Positions 15,815 to 23,183 of a stretch of DNA of 36,677 nucleotides are shown one piece after another; the stretch's first letter is position 1; every line of letters begins with the position of its first letter. The stretch is from contig CAMVMG010000019.1 in assembly GCA_947168525.1 (NCBI GenBank), positions 1-36,677 of the forward strand, read 5' to 3'. The stretch is from an uncultured Bacteroidales bacterium. Lineage in GTDB: Bacteria > Bacteroidota > Bacteroidia > Bacteroidales > UBA932. The notes beneath the pieces were generated by a model. That model was given only the letters and a program-made list of their open reading frames with translations, was not told the origin of the DNA and made no database searches. A program made the translations under genes and the position numbers.

Positions 15815-15833
15815 AGGGAAATGTGTATTTTTG
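15802..15833 (+). promoter_or_regulatory. Promoter for the unknown lipoprotein gene (-33 ATTG, -7 TATTTTTG)
   Basis: ATTG at 15802-15805 and a perfect -7 box TATTTTTG at 15826-15833 are separated by 20 bases. The -7 box ends 19 bases before the ATG at 15853. The -33 part lies in the last codons of the upstream hydrolase gene, so this block has an internal promoter. Confidence 0.7.
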
Positions 15834-15852
15834 CACTTTATTCCAACGTAAT

Positions 15853-16968
15853 ATGAGAGTTAGTGTCCTTTTCGGCCTGGCCGCGCTGGCCCTTTTTGCC
15901 GCTTGCAAGCCCAAGCAGGCCCCTCCCCGGCCCACGGTAGCCCTGGTGGAATCTGTCGCCGCAGATACTTCCGGTGTGGGAAAACTGGCTGCCAGTGCCG
16001 GTCACGGGAATGTGCAGGGATCCATCGCCCTCATCGGGGAACCCCGGGACGGCATGCTCCTGTCGCGCAGGTTCTCCTCGGCCGACCGGCTGGACAATAT
16101 AGACGGCCGAAGCGTCCGGGATTCCCTTCCGGATTTCGCCGGAGAATCGTTCGACGTAATCCTGGATGCGTTCAACGCCCCCTACAGCCACTTCTTTGCC
16201 GGCGGCCCGGATGCCTCCCTCCGGCTGGACAGTCTCAGGACTGCCGCCGTGCAGAATGCCCTTTTCGCCTGGGACAGCACGTGTTTCCGCACCTCAGACC
16301 TGGAATCGGTGGTCATCAAGAGCCGCGCCAAGGTCCTGGTCTTCACCTCTGCCGTTCAGGCGGAATACGGCCTGTTCGACGTAGATACCCTCCAGCAGCT
16401 CACCGGCGGAAGGAGCCACCTCATCGCCCCGATGAACATCATGCTGGAAGACGCCCTTTCCTCCGGAGCCGTCAACCTGGCGGTCTGGACCACCCGGGAC
16501 ACCCGTGCCTCACAGGCCTGGCAGACGGTTTTCGCCCGGATGGAAGAAAAGGACGCCAGCCTTTCCGTGATTTCCCCGGAGTCGGCCCTGGACGCCCGTA
16601 CGGAATTCCGCGACGTGTTGCGCCAGTACCGCTCCACGGGCCGCTCACTGGACGTGCTGCTGATAGACAGTTATTCGGTAGACCTGCCTCCCATCCTCTC
16701 GGAACTGGAGATGATCCGCCGCGGGGGAACGGATGAAGATGCCGCCCTTGGCAAGATGCTTTCCGATCGGTTCTGGATGGAGGATGCCGCCGATGCGGCC
16801 CTTCGGGCCACTTACCGGCTCCTTCGGGAACATAATCTTTTCACGCACCGGATCGCCCGCCCCTACGTCCGTTATTTCGAGACCGTGGAAGGGGCCGACG
16901 GTACCACCGCCCTGGTGGAAGTCGGTGCCTCTTATGCCCAGAATGCCTATGTTTCAGATATCCATTAG
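15853..16968 (+). CDS. Lipoprotein of unknown function, 371 residues
   Basis: The ATG at 15853 gives a clear lipoprotein signal (MRVSVLFGLAALALFAAC, lipobox Cys18). The frame is open further upstream but that part overlaps the hydrolase gene in another phase. The mature protein shows alternating strand-helix segments (IALIGEP near 57, DVILDAF near 101, VLVFTSAV near 163, VNLAVWTT near 212, DVLLIDSYS near 272). This suggests a two-lobed, Rossmann-like fold of the kind seen in periplasmic binding proteins. I recognise no family motif. Its own promoter lies just upstream. It overlaps the exonuclease gene by 20 bases and so is probably cotranscribed with exonuclease and rlmI. No function is proposed. 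Confidence 0.85.
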   Translation: MRVSVLFGLAALALFAACKPKQAPPRPTVALVESVAADTSGVGKLAASAGHGNVQGSIALIGEPRDGMLLSRRFSSADRLDNIDGRSVRDSLPDFAGESFDVILDAFNAPYSHFFAGGPDASLRLDSLRTAAVQNALFAWDSTCFRTSDLESVVIKSRAKVLVFTSAVQAEYGLFDVDTLQQLTGGRSHLIAPMNIMLEDALSSGAVNLAVWTTRDTRASQAWQTVFARMEEKDASLSVISPESALDARTEFRDVLRQYRSTGRSLDVLLIDSYSVDLPPILSELEMIRRGGTDEDAALGKMLSDRFWMEDAADAALRATYRLLREHNLFTHRIARPYVRYFETVEGADGTTALVEVGASYAQNAYVSDIH

Positions 16969-17575
16969 TCCGGAAGAGATCAGCGCTCTGGACCTGGCCT
17001 CATTCCCCGGGGATATCGTGGTGGTGGAGGAAGACGGACCTTCCCTGGAAAGCGCCGTCCGTTATCTGAAGCGGCAGAGGATCCTGGGCTTCGACACCGA
17101 AACCCGTCCCACCTTCACCCCGGACCAGCACAGCACCGGAACGGCGCTCCTGCAGTTGTCCGGCTCCGGCAAGGCCTATCTGTTCCGTCTCAAGAAAACC
17201 GGCCTGCCTCGTCCGCTGGCCGCCGTCCTGGCCAATCCGGGCATCATCAAGGTGGGCGCCGCCACGCGGGACGATATCCGGGGCCTGCAGAAAATCACCC
17301 GCTTCTCCCCGAAAGGCTTCGTGGACCTGCAGTCCATCGTGGCCGACTATGGCATCCGGGACAAGAGCGTCAAGAAAATGGCCGCTATTATCCTGGGGGT
17401 GAAAATCTCTAAAGCCCAGCAGCTTTCCAACTGGGAGGCAGAGCACCTGTCGGATTCGCAGCTCCGCTATGCCGCTACCGACGCCTGGGTGTGCCGTGAA
17501 ATGTACCGCAAGCTTATGGAAAGCGAAAAGCATCCCTTAAGCCCCGAACAGTTAATCCCGCAGCAAAATGGATAA
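16949..17575 (+). CDS. DEDD-family 3'-5' exonuclease domain protein
   Basis: 208-residue protein of the DnaQ/RNase D/WRN-exonuclease fold, expected to remove nucleotides from the 3' end of DNA or RNA with two metal ions. The motifs are Exo I D49-x-E51 (GFDTETRP), Exo II Asp108/109 (GAATRDDIRGLQ) and Exo III with Tyr174 and Asp178 (RYAATDAW), that is, the DEDDy type. The ATG at 16949 (MFQISIS) was chosen over open frame further upstream because that part is a shadow of the lipoprotein gene; ATGs at 16943 and 16934 are alternatives. It overlaps the lipoprotein stop by 20 bases and rlmI by 8, indicating coupling. Substrate not determinable. Confidence 0.92.
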   Translation: MFQISISPEEISALDLASFPGDIVVVEEDGPSLESAVRYLKRQRILGFDTETRPTFTPDQHSTGTALLQLSGSGKAYLFRLKKTGLPRPLAAVLANPGIIKVGAATRDDIRGLQKITRFSPKGFVDLQSIVADYGIRDKSVKKMAAIILGVKISKAQQLSNWEAEHLSDSQLRYAATDAWVCREMYRKLMESEKHPLSPEQLIPQQNG

Positions 17576-18761
17576 AGTCATCCTTCGTCCCCGCCGGGAA
17601 GAATCGCTCCTGCGATATCATCCCTGGGTGTTTTCCGGCGCCATCGCCCAAATCACCGGCCATCCCGCAGAAGGAGACCTCGTGGGGGTCTACGCCGCCG
17701 ACGGCCGTTTCCTGGCCTACGGCCATTACCAGATTGGCTCCATCGCCGTACGCGTGCTCAGTTTCGACGAAGACCCCACCCGGACCGATTTCTGGGACAT
17801 TATGCTTTCGCGTGCCCTGACGCTCCGCCGCTCCTATGGCCTGGAAGAGGCCACCCACACCAATTGCTACCGCCTGGTGCACGGAGAGGGCGACGGCCTG
17901 CCGGGGCTCATCATAGACTATTACGCCGGCGTATGCGTGCTGCAGGCCCATTCGGTGGGCATGTTCCGTGCTAAAGGCGCCATCTGTGCCGCCTTGCAGC
18001 GGGTGTACGGCCCCACGCTCAAGGCCGTCTATGACAAAAGTTCCGGTACGGCGCCTTTCAAGGCCGGCCTGGACCTCATAGACGGCTATCTGTGGAAGGC
18101 CGGCGGTTTCACGGACGACGAACAGGAAGTGCTGGAGAACGGCCACCGTTTCCTGGTCAACTGGACCGAGGGGCAGAAGACGGGCTTTTTCCTGGACCAG
18201 CGGGAGAACCGCTTCCGGGTGGGGACCCTGGCCCGGGGGAGGAATGTACTCAACCTGTTCTGCTACACTGGCGGCTTTTCCGTGTACGCCCTGGGAAACG
18301 GCGCCCTGCATGTAGATTCCGTAGACAGTTCCCGCAAGGCGATGGACATGGTAGACCGCAACGTGGCGCTGAACGGTTTCGGCGGGGAGCGGCACACTTC
18401 CTGCTGCGCCGACGCCATGGAGTTCCTCCGGGATGTCCCGGAAGGAAAGTACGACCTGATGATTGTGGATCCGCCGGCATTCGCCAAGCACCGGGGCGCC
18501 CTGAAGAACGCGCTCCGGGCCTATCAGCGGCTCAATGCTGCCGCCATCGCCAAAGTGGCGCCGGGCGGATTCGTCTTCACGTTCAGCTGCTCGCAGGTGG
18601 TGGACAAGGAGGCTTTCGCCCTGGCCGTGTTCTCCGCCGCCGCCGAAACCGGCCGGAGCGTGCGTATCCTGGACCGCCTGAACCAGCCCGCAGACCATCC
18701 CGTGAACATCTATCACCCGGAAGGCGAGTATCTCAAGGGCCTGCTACTGTACGTGGAATAA
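17568..18761 (+). CDS. rlmI: 23S rRNA (cytosine-C5) methyltransferase, RlmI type
   Basis: Class I SAM-dependent methyltransferase; E. coli RlmI makes m5C1962 in 23S rRNA. The 397 residues show an N-terminal PUA domain (about 1-75, with HPWVFSGAI), a central linker domain and the Rossmann methyltransferase. SAM motif I is at 226-240 (NVLNLFCYTGGFS), VDPPAF follows near 300 and the catalytic Cys341 sits in FSCSQ. The start overlaps the end of the exonuclease gene by 8 bases. Exact target base is inferred from the family. Confidence 0.93.
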   Translation: MDKVILRPRREESLLRYHPWVFSGAIAQITGHPAEGDLVGVYAADGRFLAYGHYQIGSIAVRVLSFDEDPTRTDFWDIMLSRALTLRRSYGLEEATHTNCYRLVHGEGDGLPGLIIDYYAGVCVLQAHSVGMFRAKGAICAALQRVYGPTLKAVYDKSSGTAPFKAGLDLIDGYLWKAGGFTDDEQEVLENGHRFLVNWTEGQKTGFFLDQRENRFRVGTLARGRNVLNLFCYTGGFSVYALGNGALHVDSVDSSRKAMDMVDRNVALNGFGGERHTSCCADAMEFLRDVPEGKYDLMIVDPPAFAKHRGALKNALRAYQRLNAAAIAKVAPGGFVFTFSCSQVVDKEAFALAVFSAAAETGRSVRILDRLNQPADHPVNIYHPEGEYLKGLLLYVE

Positions 18762-18796
18762 AGAGAGTATACGACAAAGAAATAAAAACTTGTCCT

Positions 18797-20128
18797 ATGA
18801 AAGCGAAGAGAATCCTGGGAATCGCAGGGAGCGTACTGGCCGTCGCCGTAGCCATCGGATGCCTTTATCTGAATACGCTCATGCCCATCATTACCGGCTA
18901 TGCGGCCAAGAATCTGGCATCGGCCGTGTTCATCTCCGGACGGAATCCCGCGGAGGTTGAGGCTCTGGACCTGCATTTTTCCTTTATCAAGTTCGATAAG
19001 AACAAAGTGGACTACCAGAACAAGACGGTGACCAGCCGTTTCCTCTGGGCGAAAGCCACCGCCGCCTACCGGGATGGCTACGGCGTCACCCTGCTCCGGG
19101 GAAAGGACAGGCAGGCGTTCCTGGAAAAACCGTATCCGCTTTCTCCGGATACCGCCTATACGGATTACCTTCCTGCCGGGGACAGCGCCCTCACCGCCCG
19201 TCTGGCCCCCGTGGCCCGGGCACTGGTGGATGAGCATGCCTACAACGGCCATCCCTTCGCCTTCGTGGTCCTCCACAAAGGGGCCGTAGTGGCAGAACGC
19301 TACGGGGCGGGCATTACCCCGGGCACCCAGCTGCTGAGCTGGAGCATGGGAAAGAGCTTCACCAATGCGCTGGCAGGCATCATGGCCGGTGACGGCCTGG
19401 TAGATATCCACGCCCCGCTGGAGATTCCCCAGTGGCAGGGCGACGGACGGAAGGCAATCACCCTCAGCGACCTCATGCAGATGCAGAGCGGTCTCCAGTG
19501 GAACGAGAACTATGGCAACCGGTCGGACGTGAACCTGATGCTGCACCGCGAGGCCGACATGGGACTGTACGCCCTTTCCAAACCCCTGGAGCACGATCCG
19601 GGCACCTTTTGGTACTATTCCAGCGGAAGCACCAACATCGTGATGCGCTACCTGCGCGGAAAGTTCCCTTCCGACGAGGCCTTCCTGCACTATCTGAGGG
19701 AGCGGCTTTTTGCGCCCCTGGCCATTTCCAACCCTCATTTCGAGCCCGATATGAGCGGTACGCCTGTCGGTTCGTCCTACCTGTATGCCACCGCCCGTGA
19801 TTACGCCCGATTCGGCCAGCTGTTCCTGGATGACGGCTGCGTCCAGGGCCGGCGGATCCTCCCGGAGGGCTGGGTGGACTATACGGTCACCCCGGCATCG
19901 GCCAGTGAGGGAAAATATGGCGCTTTCTTCTGGCTCAACCTGGGCGGCGCCTGCCCGGACGCCCCGCAGGACATGTTCTCCTGCCAGGGACACGACGGCC
20001 AGGTAATCTATATCATCCCCTCGAAAGAACTGGTGGTGGTAATCCTGGGGTATTCCCCCAAACCGGACCGTGTGATCGATTTCAACGGCGTGCTCCGCGA
20101 CATCCTCTCACAGTTAGACCAAGCGTAA
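18797..20128 (+). CDS. Serine hydrolase of the beta-lactamase/penicillin-binding fold
   Basis: 443-residue protein with an N-terminal membrane helix or signal anchor (about residues 6-35) and a SxxK-type serine hydrolase domain. The nucleophile motif is S183-M-G-K186. A tyrosine (Y274 in FWYYSSG) stands where class C enzymes and NylB-like hydrolases carry the catalytic Tyr, and GHDGQ (398-402) matches the third-motif region. The YxN triplet of true class C beta-lactamases is not seen, so an esterase, amidase or peptidase-like hydrolase is more likely than drug resistance. The ATG at 18797 was chosen because the upstream open frame is a shadow of rlmI. The 35 bases before it hold no promoter match. 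Confidence 0.88.
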   Translation: MKAKRILGIAGSVLAVAVAIGCLYLNTLMPIITGYAAKNLASAVFISGRNPAEVEALDLHFSFIKFDKNKVDYQNKTVTSRFLWAKATAAYRDGYGVTLLRGKDRQAFLEKPYPLSPDTAYTDYLPAGDSALTARLAPVARALVDEHAYNGHPFAFVVLHKGAVVAERYGAGITPGTQLLSWSMGKSFTNALAGIMAGDGLVDIHAPLEIPQWQGDGRKAITLSDLMQMQSGLQWNENYGNRSDVNLMLHREADMGLYALSKPLEHDPGTFWYYSSGSTNIVMRYLRGKFPSDEAFLHYLRERLFAPLAISNPHFEPDMSGTPVGSSYLYATARDYARFGQLFLDDGCVQGRRILPEGWVDYTVTPASASEGKYGAFFWLNLGGACPDAPQDMFSCQGHDGQVIYIIPSKELVVVILGYSPKPDRVIDFNGVLRDILSQLDQA

Positions 20129-20132
20129 TCTT

Positions 20133-20981
20133 ATGGCTATCTGGATTGTACTTCCTATCCTGACGCTCCTGATGTTCGATCTGGGGCTTTCGTTGAAATT
20201 CGAGGATTTCGGCCGGGTGTTCCGGCGCCCCTGGCCCATTGCCGTCGCCCTGCTGGGGCAGTTGGTGCTGCTCCCGCTGATCGCGCTGGGGCTGGCCTGG
20301 GCGTTCCGGCTGCCACCGGTGTTCTTTATCGGCCTGGTGCTCATCGCCTGCTGCCCGGGAGGAAGCTCTTCCAACGTGTTTTCCAAACTGGCCGGAGGCG
20401 ATGTGGCACTCTCTGTCACGCTCACGGCGCTCAGCAGCGTTATCACCCTGTTTACCATTCCCATTATCATGAGCTGGGCCACTACCCTGGTAGGCGAGAG
20501 CGTGGGTATTACGCTTCCCGTGGGGAACCTGATCAAGCAGAACCTGGTACTGATGCTGCTCCCCGTGCTGCTGGGAATCGGCCTGCATTATGCCTGGCCT
20601 GGGGCCGCGGAGAAAACGGACAAGGTGCTGGGCAGGCTGGCCTTCCCGCTGCTGCTGGTGCTTGTCACTGTTTTCTATATCCAGCATCACAGGACCATCC
20701 TGGACAACCTGGGTGTCCTGGGGCTCTGCGTCACCGTGCTCATCCTGGTAGCCATCGGTTGCTCTTCGCTCCTTTCCCGTCTGGTGAGGACGGATGCGCG
20801 TCAGCGCCGGACGGTGGTCATCGAGGTGGGCATGCAGAACGCTGCCCAGGCCATCGCCATCGCTTCCAGCCCGCTGGTGTTTGCCAACGAGCAGATGGCC
20901 ATCCCGGCCATCCTGTACTCGCTGATGATGAACGTGGTCCTGCTGATTTACGTGGGCGTGGTGCGGAAAAAACAGCCGTGA
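20133..20981 (+). CDS. Bile acid:sodium symporter (BASS) family transporter
   Basis: 282-residue membrane protein with about nine or ten hydrophobic helices from the first residue (WIVLPILTLLMFDLGLSL). The family signature ACCPGGSSSNVFSKLAGGD lies near residues 70-88, where the sodium-binding residues of BASS proteins are found. Family members carry bile acids, pantoate or other organic anions with sodium; the substrate here is unknown. It starts 4 bases after the serine hydrolase stop, suggesting cotranscription, and YgiQ follows 18 bases later. Confidence 0.9.
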   Translation: MAIWIVLPILTLLMFDLGLSLKFEDFGRVFRRPWPIAVALLGQLVLLPLIALGLAWAFRLPPVFFIGLVLIACCPGGSSSNVFSKLAGGDVALSVTLTALSSVITLFTIPIIMSWATTLVGESVGITLPVGNLIKQNLVLMLLPVLLGIGLHYAWPGAAEKTDKVLGRLAFPLLLVLVTVFYIQHHRTILDNLGVLGLCVTVLILVAIGCSSLLSRLVRTDARQRRTVVIEVGMQNAAQAIAIASSPLVFANEQMAIPAILYSLMMNVVLLIYVGVVRKKQP

Positions 20982-20999
20982 GTTAAACAAGCTGGTACG

Positions 21000-22790
21000 A
21001 TGGAAGAATCTGCGTATATGTTTCCTACTTCCGTGAAGGAAGTGCAGGCGCTGGGATGGGACTATATCGATATAATCCTGTTCACCGGAGACGCGTTCGT
21101 AGACCATCCGTCCTTCGGCACGGCCGCCATCGCCCGATGGCTCCAGAAATGGGGCTACCGTGTGGCCGTGGTGCCTCAGCCCAACTGGCGGGACGACCTC
21201 CGGGATTTCCGCAAACTGGGCGCTCCCCGACTCTATTTCGGCCTCAATTCCGGGGCGATGGATTCCATGGTGAACCATTACACCGCCTCCAAGCGCCTCC
21301 GCCACGACGACGCCTATACGCCGGACGGAAAAGCCGGTGCCCGGCCGGACTATGCGGTCACGGTCTATACCCAGATTCTCAAGAAACTGTTCCCGGACGT
21401 CCCTGTCGTGATCGGCGGCATCGAGGCGTCCCTGCGCCGCCTCACCCATTACGACTACTGGAAAGACTGCCTGATGCCCTCGGTGGTGGTCACCTCCGGG
21501 GCCGACTATCTCTGCTACGGGATGGGGGAGCGGCCTATGCTGGAACTCACCCGGGGCATCGAGAAAGGCTGGCCGCGTCACCGGATGCAGCAGATTCCCC
21601 AGATTGCCTTCTATGTAAACGGCAAGCTTCCTTCCGGACCCTTGGTCCTGCATAGTTTCGAGGAGTGCCAGCGGGACAAGCGGGCTTTTGCGGAGAATTT
21701 CCACTGGATCGAGACCCATGCCAACATGATGCACCCGGACACCATCCTGGAGCCGGTGGGGGAAGGCTATGTACAGATCAATCCGCCGTATCCGCCGGCC
21801 ACCACTGAGGAGATGGACAGCTACTGGGACCTTCCCTACACCAAGCTGCCGCATCCGCGCTACAAGGGAAAGCGGATTCCGGCCTACGACATGATCAAGT
21901 TCAGTATCAATACCCACCGGGGATGCTTCGGCGGCTGTAATTTCTGCACCATCGCCGCTCATCAGGGCAAGTTTATCCAGTCCCGGAGCGAGGAATCTGT
22001 CCTCAGGGAGGTTCGCAAGCTGAACCAGCTGCCGGACTTCGCTGGAAACATATCGGATGTGGGTGCGCCTACCGCCAATATGTATGGAATGCACGGGAAA
22101 AACCTGGAGCTGTGTGACAAATGCAAACGGCGCAGCTGCCTGTTCCCCGCCCGCTGTCCCAATCTGGACTGCGACCACACTCGCCTCATGGCCCTTTATA
22201 AAAAGATCGATGCCGTCAAGGGCATCCGGCACAGCTATATCGGCAGCGGCATCCGCTACGACCTGTTCCTGACCGAGGACGGATATGTGGACAAGAGTTC
22301 CCGGGACTATCTGAAGACCCTGGTGCTGGACCATACCTCCGGCCGTCTGAAAGTGGCCCCCGAGCACACCGAAGACCACGTGCTGCAGATGATGGCCAAG
22401 CCCTCCTTCCGCCTGTTCGAGCGTCTCCGTAAGGAGTTCGACAGCATCAACCGCGAAGCCGGTACCCATGTGGGACTGGTTCCTTATTTCATCTCCTCCC
22501 ATCCCGGCTGTACGCTCAAGGACATGGAACGGCTGGCCTCCCATCCCGCCCTGAAGGGCATATGGATGGACCAGGTGCAGGATTTCACCCCCACGCCCAT
22601 GACCACCTCGTCCGTGATGTTCTACTCCGGACTGGACCCGCGGGACATGAAGCCGGTCTTCACCGAGCACAATCCACAGCGCAAACAGGAGCAAAAGTCG
22701 TTTTTCTTTAAAAATTCTTCCAAAAAATCAGGGAACCGCTTGCAAGGTTCAAAACAAATCCATAATATTGCAGGCAGAAAGAAGAAGTAG
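21000..22790 (+). CDS. ygiQ: YgiQ-family radical SAM protein
   Basis: 596-residue radical SAM protein with the full YgiQ architecture: N-terminal domain (LGWDYIDIILFTGDAFVDHPSF near 18-39), a middle radical SAM domain and a C-terminal domain. The cluster motif is C309-x3-C313-x2-C316 (RGCFGGCNFC). A second cysteine-rich patch (CDKCKRRSC, then CPNLDC) is also typical. The reaction is unknown for the whole family. The tail (last 35 or so residues) is very Lys-rich and its DNA is AT-rich, overlapping the likely promoter of the next gene. An in-frame ATG at 21018 is an alternative start. Confidence 0.95.
   Translation: MEESAYMFPTSVKEVQALGWDYIDIILFTGDAFVDHPSFGTAAIARWLQKWGYRVAVVPQPNWRDDLRDFRKLGAPRLYFGLNSGAMDSMVNHYTASKRLRHDDAYTPDGKAGARPDYAVTVYTQILKKLFPDVPVVIGGIEASLRRLTHYDYWKDCLMPSVVVTSGADYLCYGMGERPMLELTRGIEKGWPRHRMQQIPQIAFYVNGKLPSGPLVLHSFEECQRDKRAFAENFHWIETHANMMHPDTILEPVGEGYVQINPPYPPATTEEMDSYWDLPYTKLPHPRYKGKRIPAYDMIKFSINTHRGCFGGCNFCTIAAHQGKFIQSRSEESVLREVRKLNQLPDFAGNISDVGAPTANMYGMHGKNLELCDKCKRRSCLFPARCPNLDCDHTRLMALYKKIDAVKGIRHSYIGSGIRYDLFLTEDGYVDKSSRDYLKTLVLDHTSGRLKVAPEHTEDHVLQMMAKPSFRLFERLRKEFDSINREAGTHVGLVPYFISSHPGCTLKDMERLASHPALKGIWMDQVQDFTPTPMTTSSVMFYSGLDPRDMKPVFTEHNPQRKQEQKSFFFKNSSKKSGNRLQGSKQIHNIAGRKKK
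22739..22770 (+). promoter_or_regulatory. Possible promoter before the 122-residue protein
   Basis: CTTG (22739-22742), 20-base spacer, then TAATATTG (22763-22770), one mismatch to TAnnTTTG. It lies within the AT-rich end of ygiQ and 38 bases before the ATG at 22809. Weaker than the other promoters listed. Confidence 0.45.
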
Positions 22791-22808
22791 TACCAACAAA
22801 CCTATACT

Positions 22809-23177
22809 ATGGCAGACATCAAGAAAAGACATGTGGTGAGTTATGAGAAGATGGGATTGCACCCGGACCTGGCAGACGCTTTTGGCTTGAAATACCCCAA
22901 AGGGTTCAGCGATTACCTGACAGACCTTGTCAAGTATCCCAAACCGGACGGCACAACCTTCTATGCCGTAACTATAGAAACGCTGGATGCCATTTATCTG
23001 GTCAAGATTAACGTGAAAACGGACGATATGGAAGACGTGGCCCGCTGGCTGGAAGGGGAAGAGGATGCGGAGAACGAGGCTGTGGCCGGAGGCAGTGCCG
23101 ATGCATCGGATTCTGCCGGAGAAACCCTCCCGGACGACAATATCTCCCAGTACTCTACGCCCGGAGACGACGAATAA
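22809..23177 (+). CDS. Conserved small acidic protein of unknown function
   Basis: 122 residues, no signal peptide or membrane helix. The first 85 residues look like a compact alpha/beta domain (KKRHVVSYEKM, FSDYLTDLVKYPKPDGTTFYAV, DAIYLVKINVKTDD). The last 40 are a highly acidic, probably disordered tail (EGEEDAENE to STPGDDE). I recall similar short proteins with acidic tails in many Bacteroidota genomes, without a known function. It lies between ygiQ (18 bases) and the ClC gene (6 bases), and a terminator-like hairpin follows it. No function is proposed. Confidence 0.82.
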   Translation: MADIKKRHVVSYEKMGLHPDLADAFGLKYPKGFSDYLTDLVKYPKPDGTTFYAVTIETLDAIYLVKINVKTDDMEDVARWLEGEEDAENEAVAGGSADASDSAGETLPDDNISQYSTPGDDE

Positions 23178-23183
23178 CAAAAG

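Noticed and set aside
18092..18796. Apparent 235-residue N-terminal extension of the serine hydrolase
   Set aside because: This stretch lies in another phase of rlmI and is Arg/Gly/Pro-rich. The real start at 18797 gives a signal anchor.
18797..20128. Beta-lactamase resistance gene
   Set aside because: SxxK is present but the YxN triplet is not. The N-terminal region and motif set suit a general serine hydrolase better.
20082..22694. Minus-strand open frame of 870 codons across the BASS and ygiQ genes
   Set aside because: It crosses two real genes and their boundary. It is His-, Gln- and Arg-rich with no fold-like pattern, and arises because stop codons are rare on the complement of GC-rich genes.
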